Part shown: positions 34,229 through 43,391 of the stretch, piece by piece
Layout: each line of letters begins with the position of its first letter
How positions within the stretch are numbered: the first letter of the stretch is position 1
NCBI GenBank assembly: GCA_028877215.1
Contig: JAPPFJ010000029.1
Span: 1 to 64,000 of the forward strand
DNA length: 64,000 nucleotides
Source: Gemmatimonadota bacterium
Lineage (GTDB): Bacteria; Latescibacterota; UBA2968; GCA-2709665
Reading direction: 5' to 3'
The notes under the pieces: model-generated
Told to the model about the DNA's origin: nothing
Database searches by the model: none
Seen by the model: only the letters and a program-made list of their open reading frames with translations
Program-made: the position numbers and the translations under genes

Positions 34229-36415
34229 ATGGCTGTTGAAATTGGCGGTTTAAGGGTAAGCGAGGTCCTGTACAATTTGGTCAGAGACGAGATCGCCCCG
34301 GGTACGGATGTCGACCCGGATGCGTTCTGGACTGCGCTCGGAGAGATCGTTCAGGACATGGGCGCCCGAAACCGGGAGTTGCTGGAAGATCGGGACCGCA
34401 TTCAGGAGAAGATGGACCGGTGGCACCGGGAGAGGAAGGGACGGCCGACAGACCGGGCGGAGTACCGGACCTTTCTGGCTGAAATCGGCTACCTGGCGCC
34501 GGAGGGAGACCACTTTGAGCTGACCACCGCCCGCGTGGACCCCGAAATCGCAACGGTGGCCGGCCCCCAGCTGGTGGTCCCCGTGGATAATGCCAGGTAT
34601 GCGCTCAATGCGGCCAACGCGCGCTGGGGCAGTCTTTACGACGCCCTTTACGGAACGAACGTCATTCCCGAGGAACCCGGCGCCGAAAGGGAAGAGGCCT
34701 ACAATCCGGTCCGAGGCGCGAAGGTGATCGACGCGGCCGAGGCGTTTCTGGACGACGTTGCGGGTCTGGCATCCGGCCGATACTCGGAGGTCACGCGCTT
34801 TGCGGTTGAGGAAGAGGACGGCGTCGGTCGACTCATTGCGACGCTTCGGGTCGGCGGCGAGGTCGGCCTGGCGGATCCCGATCAGTTCCGCGGATATCGG
34901 AGAGATGAGGGCGAACTCTCCTCGGTATTGCTGGTGAACAACGGTCTTCACATCGAAATCCGAATCGACCGCGGTCATCCGGTGGGCGCCGCGCATCCGG
35001 CGGGGGTCAAGGACGTTCTTCTGGAGGCGGCGGTGACGACCATCCAGGATTGCGAGGATTCGGTGTCTGCCGTTGACGCCGAGGACAAGGCACGGGTATA
35101 CGGGAACTGGAACGGCATTATGCGCGGCACCCTGGAGACGACCTTCGAAAAGGGCGGTCGGCCGATGACGCGGCGGCTGAATCCGGACCGGGAGTTTACG
35201 GCGCCGGATGGAGGGAAACTCAACCTGCCGGGACGCAGCCTCCTGCTGGTAAGGAACGTCGGCATCCATATGTACACCGATAGCGTTACCACGAGCGACG
35301 GGGCGGAAATCCCGGAGGGTTTCCTGGATGCGATGGTGACCGCGCTTGCGGCCAAACACGATCTGATTCGACACGGGGAATTCGTCAACAGCGCGTCGGG
35401 CAGCATCTACGTCGTGAAACCCAAGCTGCACGGACCCGCGGAGGTCGCTGCCACGATCGACCTGTTCGAACGGGTGGAAGCGGCGCTGGGTCTGGAGCGG
35501 AATACGATCAAGATCGGCATTATGGACGAAGAGCGGCGGACCACGGTGAATCTGAAGGCGGCGATCCGGGAGGCCAGGGACCGGGTTGTGTTCATCAATA
35601 CGGGTTTTCTGGACCGTACCGGAGACGAGATCCATACGAGCATGGAGGCCGGTCCGATGCATCCGAAGGCGGACATCAGGGCGCAACCCTGGCTCGCGGC
35701 GTACGAGGACTGGAACGTGGACGTGGGGGTGGAGACCGGATTCAGCGGACGGGGTCAGATCGGGAAAGGGATGTGGACCATGCCGGACGAGATGCGGGAT
35801 ATGGTTGAGACCAAGATCGGACATCCGGAAGCCGGCGCGAGTACGGCATGGGTACCGTCCCCCACCGCGGCCGTTCTGCACGCCATGCACTATCACCGGG
35901 TGGACGTGGCGGCAAGGCAGGCGGAGCTTGCCAGGCGGGAGCGGGCGAGCCTGGAGGAAATCCTGACGCCGCCGCTGTTGGACCGGGAGCTGACGGAGGA
36001 CGAGATCCAGCGGGAGCTGGACAACAATGCCCAGGGTATTCTGGGATACGTCGTGCGGTGGGTGGAACAGGGCGTGGGTTGCTCGAAGGTGCCCGATATC
36101 AACAACGTGGGACTGATGGAAGACCGGGCGACGCTGCGGATTTCCAGCCAGCACATCGCCAACTGGCTGCATCACGGAATCGTGACCCAGGCACAGGTGC
36201 GTACCACATTCGAAAAGATGGCGGTATTGGTGGACGAGCAGAACAGCGGAATTCCGGACTATCGGAACATGGCGCCGGACTTCGTGAGAAGCGTCGCGTT
36301 CCAGGCCGCGCTGGAGCTGGTTTTCGAGGGCGTGGCGGAACCGAACGGCTACACCGAACGGGTTCTCCACCAGCGGCGGAGGGAAGTGAAGGAGCGGGAA
36401 GACGGTAGAGGTTAG
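34229..36415 (+). CDS. glcB: malate synthase G
   Basis: 728 aa enzyme condensing glyoxylate with acetyl-CoA to malate. Length is normal for the single-chain G form. Marks include [36 protein letters not shown] (Arg of the active site), [20 protein letters not shown] and [22 protein letters not shown] 34229 has AAAGGAG at good spacing; the GTG at 34211 is not supported. The final residues (EDGRG) are encoded by the left edge of hairpin element F. No isocitrate lyase or glycolate oxidase gene is in the window, so the source of glyoxylate is unknown. Confidence 0.95.
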   Translation: MAVEIGGLRVSEVLYNLVRDEIAPGTDVDPDAFWTALGEIVQDMGARNRELLEDRDRIQEKMDRWHRERKGRPTDRAEYRTFLAEIGYLAPEGDHFELTTARVDPEIATVAGPQLVVPVDNARYALNAANARWGSLYDALYGTNVIPEEPGAEREEAYNPVRGAKVIDAAEAFLDDVAGLASGRYSEVTRFAVEEEDGVGRLIATLRVGGEVGLADPDQFRGYRRDEGELSSVLLVNNGLHIEIRIDRGHPVGAAHPAGVKDVLLEAAVTTIQDCEDSVSAVDAEDKARVYGNWNGIMRGTLETTFEKGGRPMTRRLNPDREFTAPDGGKLNLPGRSLLLVRNVGIHMYTDSVTTSDGAEIPEGFLDAMVTALAAKHDLIRHGEFVNSASGSIYVVKPKLHGPAEVAATIDLFERVEAALGLERNTIKIGIMDEERRTTVNLKAAIREARDRVVFINTGFLDRTGDEIHTSMEAGPMHPKADIRAQPWLAAYEDWNVDVGVETGFSGRGQIGKGMWTMPDEMRDMVETKIGHPEAGASTAWVPSPTAAVLHAMHYHRVDVAARQAELARRERASLEEILTPPLLDRELTEDEIQRELDNNAQGILGYVVRWVEQGVGCSKVPDINNVGLMEDRATLRISSQHIANWLHHGIVTQAQVRTTFEKMAVLVDEQNSGIPDYRNMAPDFVRSVAFQAALELVFEGVAEPNGYTERVLHQRRREVKEREDGRG

Positions 36416-36523
36416 ACGGGAGAGATTGCCTGCCCAGTACGGTATCATCACTTGCCTCATGCAGAAAGGAAAATCAATCGGGCAAGGACGTCTTCTACCG
36501 TCTAACGTCTAACGTCTCACCGC
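36401..36523. repeat. heptanucleotide-armed hairpin element F
   Basis: This is the shortest copy. The left arm GACGGTAGAGGTTAGACGGG overlaps the glcB stop codon. The core runs from GATTGCCTGCCC to GGGCAAGGACGTCTTC, and the right arm shows exact period 7 (CGTCTAACGTCTAACGTCTC, 36498-36517). It lies about 95 bp upstream of the molybdenum hydroxylase operon. Confidence 0.8.
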
Positions 36524-36619
36524 TTCATGTTGTTCATTGACTTTTGCCCGACGGAAATTTACTTTGTAGACGATTTTTGCGATTCTTGGCGTGACAATTG
36601 ATGAAGAGGAGGGCAGGAG

Positions 36620-38812
36620 ATGCAGGCCCCAGGCGAATTGAAATCCGTAGGGCAGCGGGTGGCCAGGCTGAACGGGCCGGATATCGTGACGGGCCGGATT
36701 CAGTACGCCGACGATATCCAGCTTCCCGGTATGCTGTACGGCCGCATTCTGCGCAGCCCGCACGGTCACGCGCGCATTCGGAAAATCGATACCTCCAGAG
36801 CCAAAAAGCTGCCCGGGGTGGTTGACGTGGTCTGCGGCCTGGACGTGCCCGACCTGTCGATTTTCGAGTGCAAAGAGGTCTGCTACCAGGGTCAGAAGGT
36901 GGCGGCGGTGGCTGCCGTGGATCCGGATATCGCGGAGGACGCGCTCGCACTGATCAAGGTGGATTATGATGTACTGCCCGCGGTCGTGGATCCCGTGGAC
37001 GCCATGGACCCCGACGCTCCCGAGGCCGTCCTGGGCGCGCCGACAGAGGAGGTAAAGGATCCTGGCGGACGCAGATTGCGGAATGTGACGGCCTACAACG
37101 TCCTGGAGGAGGGGGACGTCGAGCGGGGATTCGCGGATGCGGACGCGGTCGTCGAGGCGGAATATCAGGTTCCGTTCTTCAACCAGACTTACATGGAGCC
37201 GAACGCCGCCACGGCGCGCGTAGAGGCGGACGGACGGCTGATCGTCTGGGCCGCCGGCCAGGGCACATTCACCAAGAGGGAAGGCCTCGCTGAGGCGCTG
37301 AACATTCCCGAGGGGCGCATACGCGTCATCATGACCGAAACCGGCGGCAGCTTCGGCGGGAAGAACCGGATCAATATCGAAGCGCATACGGCACTGCTGG
37401 CCATGCGCACGGGTCGCCCCGTGAGGTTGACGATAAACCGCGGGGAGGATTTTCGCGATAGCCGCCCGGGACCGGGTTGTTGGGTGCGGTTGAAAACAGG
37501 CGCGCGCAAGGACGGGACCGTAACGGCCGTAGAGGGGCGAATTGTGTGGGACGGGGGCGTGACGGGCAGCGGAGGCGCCGCCAACCGCCTGCTTGGACCC
37601 TACAGGATTCCGAATTTCAGGCTGGAAGGCATGGCCGTGCGAACGAACAAACCGGGCCCGGGCGCGTATCGGGCGCCCGGTGGACCGCAGACGGCGCTTG
37701 CCAGGGAGTCCAACCTGGACATGGTGGCCCACAAGCTGGGGATCGACCCGTTGGAGATCCGCTTGAAGAACGGGCTCGGCAAGGGCGATCAGCCGCTCTT
37801 ACAGCACGACTGGCTGAAGGACACCATCCGAAAGACCGCGGAGACCGCGGGATGGGGCCGTCGCGAACTGCAACCCAACCAGGGCATGGGAATCGCGGTG
37901 GGGGATTGGCACAACGCATCCGGGCCGACCAACGCGTTCGTTACGATGTCGGCGGATGGATCGGTAGCCCTCGTGACCGGACAGGTCGACATCACAGGTC
38001 TGCATACGGTGATGGCACAGGTTGTGGCCGAGGAAATGGGGGTGCCCGTCGAGATGGTGACGGTCCGGCTGGGAGACACGGACACGGTCCCCTACGCGTC
38101 ATTGAGCGCCGGAAGCAAAGCGGCCTATTCCGCCGGCACCGCCGCGCGGGAGGCGGGACGCGAGGCGAGAGAGCAGTTGTTGCGCCTGGCAGCCGAAAAG
38201 CTCGAGGCCGCCGTGGACGACCTGGTCATCACGAACCGGAGGGTGCATATCGTGGGTTCGCCTGACCACGCCATCGGCCTTGGCGAACTGGCCGCCGAAG
38301 CGATCGAGTCCAGCGGCGCCGTCAACGGCCGGTGCGTGCTGAGCAGCGTTCCCACCTATCCCTCGTATTCAGTCAACGTCGCCACCGTCGAGGTGGACCC
38401 CGGTACGGGGCAGGTGCGGCTCCTCGATCTCGTGGCGGGCCAGGACGTGGGCCGCGCGCTCAATCCCCTGCTCGTGGAGGGCCAGATGCAGGGCGGCGCC
38501 ATACAATCCATCGGTTTCGGACTCATGGAGGGATATCGGTACGACGAAAAGGGTCGGATGCTGAATCCCAATCTGCTGGACTACGCGATCCCGACCGCGC
38601 TGGATGTGCCGAACATCCAGACGGTTATGGTCGAGGACCCCTGCGAACACGGACCCTATGGAGGCAAGGGCGTGGGTGAACCGCCCATCATTCCCGGTGG
38701 CGCCGCGGTTGCAAACGCGATCTACAGTGCGGTGGGCGCCAGGGTCCGTGAGCTGCCGATGACACCGGAGCGCGTGGTGGCGGCGTTGCAGGAAGCCGGC
38801 AAAGGAGGTTGA
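36620..38812 (+). CDS. molybdenum hydroxylase, molybdopterin-binding large subunit
   Basis: 730 aa large subunit of the xanthine dehydrogenase/CO dehydrogenase family. N-terminal domain: GRIQYADDIQLPGMLYGRILRSPHGHARI. Cofactor contacts include GGSFGGKNRINIE and GPGAYRAPGGPQTALA, and the catalytic Glu is in GGKGVGEPPIIPGG near the C-terminus. The active loop (AYRAPG) lacks the AYxCSFR of form I CO dehydrogenase, so the enzyme oxidises another aldehyde, purine or aromatic substrate. AGGAGGGCAGGAG precedes the ATG. The FAD subunit follows by 4 bp. Operon order is large-medium-small. Confidence 0.9.
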   Translation: MQAPGELKSVGQRVARLNGPDIVTGRIQYADDIQLPGMLYGRILRSPHGHARIRKIDTSRAKKLPGVVDVVCGLDVPDLSIFECKEVCYQGQKVAAVAAVDPDIAEDALALIKVDYDVLPAVVDPVDAMDPDAPEAVLGAPTEEVKDPGGRRLRNVTAYNVLEEGDVERGFADADAVVEAEYQVPFFNQTYMEPNAATARVEADGRLIVWAAGQGTFTKREGLAEALNIPEGRIRVIMTETGGSFGGKNRINIEAHTALLAMRTGRPVRLTINRGEDFRDSRPGPGCWVRLKTGARKDGTVTAVEGRIVWDGGVTGSGGAANRLLGPYRIPNFRLEGMAVRTNKPGPGAYRAPGGPQTALARESNLDMVAHKLGIDPLEIRLKNGLGKGDQPLLQHDWLKDTIRKTAETAGWGRRELQPNQGMGIAVGDWHNASGPTNAFVTMSADGSVALVTGQVDITGLHTVMAQVVAEEMGVPVEMVTVRLGDTDTVPYASLSAGSKAAYSAGTAAREAGREAREQLLRLAAEKLEAAVDDLVITNRRVHIVGSPDHAIGLGELAAEAIESSGAVNGRCVLSSVPTYPSYSVNVATVEVDPGTGQVRLLDLVAGQDVGRALNPLLVEGQMQGGAIQSIGFGLMEGYRYDEKGRMLNPNLLDYAIPTALDVPNIQTVMVEDPCEHGPYGGKGVGEPPIIPGGAAVANAIYSAVGARVRELPMTPERVVAALQEAGKGG

Positions 38813-38816
38813 GGTT

Positions 38817-39713
38817 GTGAATCGCTTCGAGTATATCGCGCCTGAAACGGTTCGGGAGGCTGCCGAGGTGCTGCAGGCCCATCCCGGTGCGAGGGTGCTG
38901 GCTGGAGGGACCGACCTGCTGGTGCAGATGAAGGAACGGGCGCGGACCCCGGATACGCTGGTGGACCTCAGGAGGATTCCGGGCTTGGACGAGCTCCGTT
39001 TCGACCGGAAGACCGGGCTGACGATCGGGGCGGCCGTGACCATGCGGCAGGTGGAACTCATGCCGGCCACGCAGTTGCACTACACCGGACTCGCCGAGGG
39101 CGCCCGCGTGGTGGGTTCCTTTCAGATCAGGAATCTCGCCACGATCGTGGGAAATATCTGCAATGCGGCGCCTTCCGCGGATGCGGCGCCGGGATTGATC
39201 GTACATGGCGCGAAGGTGAAAATCGCGGGCCCGAAAGGACGTCGGACGATGCTCGTGGAGAATTTCATGGCCGGCCCCGGCCGGACCACACTTGGCACGG
39301 GCGAGTTCGTGGTTGGCATTCACGTTCCTGTTCCGCCTCCTCGAACCGGATCCGCCTATGTTCGACATACGCCCCGTGGCGCCATGGATATCGCGATGGT
39401 GGGTGTGGGCGCGGCCGTGACGCTGGCGCCTCGTACTCGCGACTGCCAGGAGGCGCGCATTGTGCTGGGCGCGGTGGCGCCCACGCCGCTCCGGGCGAAG
39501 GCCGCCGAGCGAATGCTGAAGGGACAGCGCCTGACCGGGGCGTTGATCGAGAGGGCGGCAGAGACAGCGGCCGAGGAAGCCCGGCCGATCAGCGACGTTC
39601 GGGGCTCCGCGGACTTCAGGCGCGAGATGGTGCGCGTGCTGACCGGGCGGATGGTGAACGCGGCGTTCGGGAACGCGCAGGAACGATCGGGCGACAAAAG
39701 GAGGGCGGCGTGA
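38817..39713 (+). CDS. molybdenum hydroxylase, FAD-binding medium subunit
   Basis: 298 aa flavin subunit that passes electrons from the iron-sulfur subunit to an acceptor. It has the FAD loops ARVLAGGTDLLVQMK and NLATIVGNICNAAPSADAAPGL and the C-terminal domain typical of CoxM/HcrB. The GTG start at 38817 follows an AAAGGAGG site in the tail of the large-subunit gene. Its stop overlaps the GTG start of the small subunit. Confidence 0.9.
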   Translation: MNRFEYIAPETVREAAEVLQAHPGARVLAGGTDLLVQMKERARTPDTLVDLRRIPGLDELRFDRKTGLTIGAAVTMRQVELMPATQLHYTGLAEGARVVGSFQIRNLATIVGNICNAAPSADAAPGLIVHGAKVKIAGPKGRRTMLVENFMAGPGRTTLGTGEFVVGIHVPVPPPRTGSAYVRHTPRGAMDIAMVGVGAAVTLAPRTRDCQEARIVLGAVAPTPLRAKAAERMLKGQRLTGALIERAAETAAEEARPISDVRGSADFRREMVRVLTGRMVNAAFGNAQERSGDKRRAA

Positions 39714-40207
39714 ACCACCAGATCGAATTGAACATCAACAATACCGTTTATGACCTTTCTCTGGAGCCGCGCAAGACCCTGCTGGCGGTCCTGAGGGACC
39801 GCCTCGGACTGACCGGCACCAAGGAGGGGTGCTCGACCGGCGACTGCGGCGCATGTACGGTGCTGCTCGACGGCGAGCCCGTCACGTCCTGCCTGGTACT
39901 GGCCGTTGCCGCCGAGGGGCGCGAGGTGACGACGGTGGAGGGCATCGCGGATGTTGACGCCCTGCATCCGGTTCAGGAGGCCATGGTCAGTATGGGCGGG
40001 CTGCAGTGCGGTTTCTGCACGCCGGGGTTCATCGTCTCGTCCTACGGCCTTCTCCAGAAGAACGCCGCGCCTTCGGAGGACGAAATCCGGCGCGCGCTGG
40101 CCGGCAATCTCTGTCGCTGTACGGGGTATACGAAGATCGTGGAGGCCGTTCAGGAGGCCGCGAAGCGAATGGCTGAAAAGAAGGGCGGGAAACGGGCCGC
40201 CGCGTAA
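39710..40207 (+). CDS. molybdenum hydroxylase, [2Fe-2S] small subunit
   Basis: 165 aa subunit with two [2Fe-2S] clusters. The plant-type site is GCSTGDCGACTVLLDG plus a later Cys (SCLVL). The second is GLQCGFCTPGFI with NLCRCTGYTKIVEAV. The GTG start overlaps the medium-subunit stop by 4 nt. A lysine-rich tail (AEKKGGKRAAA) ends the protein. All electron-transfer residues needed for a working enzyme are present. Confidence 0.93.
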   Translation: MNHQIELNINNTVYDLSLEPRKTLLAVLRDRLGLTGTKEGCSTGDCGACTVLLDGEPVTSCLVLAVAAEGREVTTVEGIADVDALHPVQEAMVSMGGLQCGFCTPGFIVSSYGLLQKNAAPSEDEIRRALAGNLCRCTGYTKIVEAVQEAAKRMAEKKGGKRAAA

Positions 40208-40389
40208 ACGGACGGATTCAACAGATGGTTTGAGTTTCGCCGAGCACGCCGTGTCGAATGACGCGGCGTTGTTCGATTTCGGGAGGAGAACGGAGCGCGA
40301 GGCACTTCGGCAAGATATCCATTTCCCGATGTGTTGACAATGCGTGACGGCTTTTCAAGCTGAATCGAAACAGGAGGGTTGAAGGGTCT

Positions 40390-41400
40390 ATGGCGAGGTT
40401 CAAGGCGGGCATCATCGGATGCGGGGGCAGGGGACGCGGGCATGCGCAGGGGTATGCAGCATCGCCCGAAGTCGAAATCGCAGCGTGCGCGGATCCGGTG
40501 GAGGAGGCAAGGGCGAACCTGGCGGAGCAGTTCGATGTATCGCGAACGTACGGGGACTACCGGGAGATGCTGGACCGGGAGGATCTCGACTTTGTCAGCG
40601 TGTGCACATGGATCGGGATGCATCGGGAGATGGTCGTGGCGGCGGCCGAGAGCGGCGTGCGGGCGATTCACGCGGAGAAGCCGATGGCCCCCACCTGGGG
40701 CGATGCAAAGGCGATGTACCGAGCGTGCGTCGACCGCGGCGTTACCGTAACATTCTGTCACCAGAGGCGATTCGAGGAATCGTTCAAAATGGCAAGATCC
40801 CTCGCGCGGGAAGGGGCGATCGGCCGGCTGGTGCGGGTGGAGGGCGCGTGTCCCAACCTGCTGGACTGGGGGACGCACTGGTTCGATATGTTCTTCTTCT
40901 ACAATGACGACGCGCCCGCAGAATGGGTTTTTGGACAGATCGACGCGTCGGAAAAGCGGGAAATCTTCGGTGTCGAGGTTGAGGCGGGCGGTCTTGCGTG
41001 GGTGCGCTGGAAGAACGGCCTGGAGGGATTGCTCGCGACGGGCGACGCGGCCCTGAGCGGCGTAGCGAACCGGCTGATCGGCACGGACGGAATCATCGAA
41101 GTGATCGGAGGTCGCGACCGGCCGCCGATCCGGATCATGCGTTTCGGCTCGGACTGGGAGGTCCCGGAACTGCCGGGGCCCCAGGTGAATCCGACCGTGC
41201 TTTCCGTTCTGGATCTCATCGATTGCGTCCAGACGGGTCGCGAACCGGTGTTGAGCGGCCGGAAGGCGCTGCAGGCCACCGAACTGATCTTTGCGACCTA
41301 TGAGTCCAGCCGTCGCCGAGGGAAGGTGGCCCTGCCCCTGGACGTCGACGACTCGGCGCTGTTGACAATGCTGGAAGACGGGATGATTGGACCTGTTTGA
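40390..41400 (+). CDS. Gfo/Idh/MocA family oxidoreductase
   Basis: 336 aa NAD(P)-dependent oxidoreductase. The Rossmann loop is IIGCGGRGRGHAQGY and the catalytic motif is the standard EKP (IHAEKPMAPTW). CHQRRFEESFKMA and DWGTHWFDMFFFY shape the substrate site. It follows the molybdenum hydroxylase genes by 182 bp and has its own AGGAGGG ribosome binding site. The substrate is probably a sugar or polyol but is not determined. Confidence 0.88.
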   Translation: MARFKAGIIGCGGRGRGHAQGYAASPEVEIAACADPVEEARANLAEQFDVSRTYGDYREMLDREDLDFVSVCTWIGMHREMVVAAAESGVRAIHAEKPMAPTWGDAKAMYRACVDRGVTVTFCHQRRFEESFKMARSLAREGAIGRLVRVEGACPNLLDWGTHWFDMFFFYNDDAPAEWVFGQIDASEKREIFGVEVEAGGLAWVRWKNGLEGLLATGDAALSGVANRLIGTDGIIEVIGGRDRPPIRIMRFGSDWEVPELPGPQVNPTVLSVLDLIDCVQTGREPVLSGRKALQATELIFATYESSRRRGKVALPLDVDDSALLTMLEDGMIGPV

Positions 41401-41656
41401 AGCTTCCATCCCATTGGGAGTCGGTTCGGCTGTCGGGTTCTGATTCAGCCGGGCCGACGCGATCAATCCGCCTTTGTTCATCTTGCTCGCCGACCGAAGA
41501 CAGGCATGCTGGAGCGCGGCCGGTACACGGTTCGTTTCAGGCCCGGTTTCTGCAAGAATTCGATGCGAATTGAACACCACCGTCTGGTGGAGACGGCTTC
41601 TCTCCGCGAGACTTCCAATGCGTAACTCGTGCAGCCCGTCATCGAACGGAGGTCAC

Positions 41657-42019
41657 GTGCAAAGCGTTCAGGGATTCGGCGGTTTCTTCTTTCGGGCAAA
41701 GGACCCGGAAGGACTTGCGAAATGGTATCACGAACACCTGGGCATTAATCCCGCTCCGACGAACATGGAGATGGCGCCCTGGGTGACCGGGTCCGGGGTC
41801 ACGGTTTTCTCACCCTTCGATACCGATACGGACTATTTTGCAGCGGACAAGACGTTCATGCTGAATTTCCGCGTGGCCGATCTGGACGCGATGATCACGC
41901 AGCTGAAGTCCGCGGATATCGAGGTCAGTCACGAAAGCGAGATGGAGGACATCGGCCGCTTCGCCCGCATCCACGATCCCGAAGGAAACGCGATCGAACT
42001 CTGGGAACCCGCGTCGTAG
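41657..42019 (+). CDS. VOC (glyoxalase-like) family protein
   Basis: 120 aa protein of the vicinal-oxygen-chelate fold. It has two betaalphabetabetabeta halves: GFGGFFFRAKDPEGLAKWYH in the first, and MLNFRVADLDAMI with FARIHDPEGNAIELWEP in the second. The HDPEGNAIELWE end is the classic VOC metal-site segment. The GTG at 41657 follows GGAGG; sequence upstream of it in frame is not conserved-looking. The substrate is unknown. Confidence 0.85.
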   Translation: MQSVQGFGGFFFRAKDPEGLAKWYHEHLGINPAPTNMEMAPWVTGSGVTVFSPFDTDTDYFAADKTFMLNFRVADLDAMITQLKSADIEVSHESEMEDIGRFARIHDPEGNAIELWEPAS

Positions 42020-42145
42020 GATTCGTACTTATGCCGGCGAGCGATACGGCGCCTGTGGCGGAGGCACGGGACGATATCAGGCTGATAATCGACGTTACAC
42101 GTTCATTTATCGAGCGCAGGTAGCGCAACAACGTCGACGTGCAGC

Positions 42146-42172
42146 AAAAAGCCCGGGACATTGCCCGGGCTT
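42146..42172 (-). terminator. rho-independent terminator
   Basis: AAGCCCGGG (42149-42157) pairs with CCCGGGCTT (42164-42172) with a 6-nt loop. On the minus strand the stem is followed by TTTTT. It lies 38 bp after the end of the beta-propeller gene at 42210, which it should terminate. Confidence 0.75.
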
Positions 42173-42209
42173 CGCTGTTCCCGTCGACTTCATTTCGTAG
42201 TAGCGTCAT

Positions 42210-43178
42210 TCAGGGACGATCCGAAACCGGGTAAAGGGTCAGTCTTCCCCTTCTCCCCGCGCCTTCATCGGCAACGATCAGCGTGCCGTCCGCGGCGAAG
42301 GCAATGCCTTCGACCTGACGATGCCACTTTGCAGGAAACTTCCTGACGGCAATCACCTTCCCGCCAGGCGTCACTTCCGCGATAGCCGCTTGGCGGGCTG
42401 CTACGACGAAATAATTCCCGGACACCGGATGTCGCTCGATTCCTGACGGCTGAAATTTCTTTCCTTTGATGTGCCGGGAGAATCGTTTGACCGGTATGAC
42501 GATTCGTGCATCTTCATTCATCTGTCTTTTGTCTATTGACCAATGATATAGCGCCAGTTGTCCCTGCATATCCAGGCTCCGCGCTTCCTTGCACATCATC
42601 AGGAGTTCCCGTCGGCGCTCGTGGTACGTCAGACTCTCGATTTCGCAATCTCTGCCGGTGCCGGTCGTGTAGACATTGAAGAGAACGGATTCGCCGGAAT
42701 TCCCCTCGCGAAACTCATACAACCGCCCGGTACTGGTAACAAGGAAAATCCTGTCGTCAGTTGCGGCAATGCCCTCGAAATCGCCGGCAGCCGGGTAATT
42801 ATCATCCGACAGATGGAATGCCTTTGCGATTGATCCGTGCTGATAATCGATCTCGAAGACGATCGCTCTTTCATCGTTATGCGCAAGGAGCCGGTAGTCC
42901 GCGGTCATTGCCAGGCCGGAGATCTCATCGAGTACCGTAGGCAGCTTCCAGTGCGTTGCGGTTTTTGGCTTCAGCACATATCTCTCGAGAGACATCCTCC
43001 TCTTTGATTCCGCCGCCTTGTCCGCTGAGGGGAGGACGCCTGAAATACCCGGGTTTGAATTGAGCGATTCTCCAATGCCTTCCGCGGATGCAAATTGGCC
43101 GAATCCCGTCAACAGCATGGTGAGGAGAATTCCGGGACCAAGATGGTTAAGCGGAAATTTGGCTTTAATGTTTTTCAT
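42210..43178 (-). CDS. exported SdiA-regulated/YjiK-like beta-propeller protein
   Basis: About 322 aa starting MKNIKAKFPLNHLGPGILL, with a signal peptide ending near FASAEG. The rest reads as a beta-propeller: LDEISGLAMTADYRLLAHNDE, GDFEGIAATDDRIFLVTSTG, CEIESLTYHERRRELLMMCK and VEGIAFAADGTLIVADEGAG. These blade motifs match the SdiA-regulated (YjiK) and esterase-like phytase-type proteins. The role is unknown and probably periplasmic. ATG 43178 is chosen for the signal peptide. A strong terminator follows. Confidence 0.78.
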   Translation of the reverse strand: MKNIKAKFPLNHLGPGILLTMLLTGFGQFASAEGIGESLNSNPGISGVLPSADKAAESKRRMSLERYVLKPKTATHWKLPTVLDEISGLAMTADYRLLAHNDERAIVFEIDYQHGSIAKAFHLSDDNYPAAGDFEGIAATDDRIFLVTSTGRLYEFREGNSGESVLFNVYTTGTGRDCEIESLTYHERRRELLMMCKEARSLDMQGQLALYHWSIDKRQMNEDARIVIPVKRFSRHIKGKKFQPSGIERHPVSGNYFVVAARQAAIAEVTPGGKVIAVRKFPAKWHRQVEGIAFAADGTLIVADEGAGRRGRLTLYPVSDRP

Positions 43179-43391
43179 ATCCGATTGCGCCGTTTCGCAG
43201 GGGCCGCGAACGACCAGTTCGCGATACGGAATCAAGCACCTGCGGCAGCCATGTCGACCCGAAAAATGGCAGTTCGCGGTACCGGATTATGCGCCGGCAC
43301 AGATGAGCGCCCAGGCTGAGGTGTCGGCGGTGATCCTCCGTAGCTCTTTGCAGCGCGGGGTCATTTGTATTTTCCGAATCAAGATCAGTGG

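Noticed and set aside
34250-36460. 736-codon open frame opposite malate synthase
   Set aside because: It is an antisense shadow of glcB with biased His/Arg/Pro composition and no motifs.
10841-36523. Hairpin elements as a CRISPR array
   Set aside because: The 7-nt units are degenerate, too short and have no spacers; no cas gene is present.
36509-37732. 407-codon minus-strand frame across the start of the molybdenum hydroxylase gene
   Set aside because: It is antisense to a well-defined gene and begins in hairpin-element sequence at its far end; no recognisable protein.
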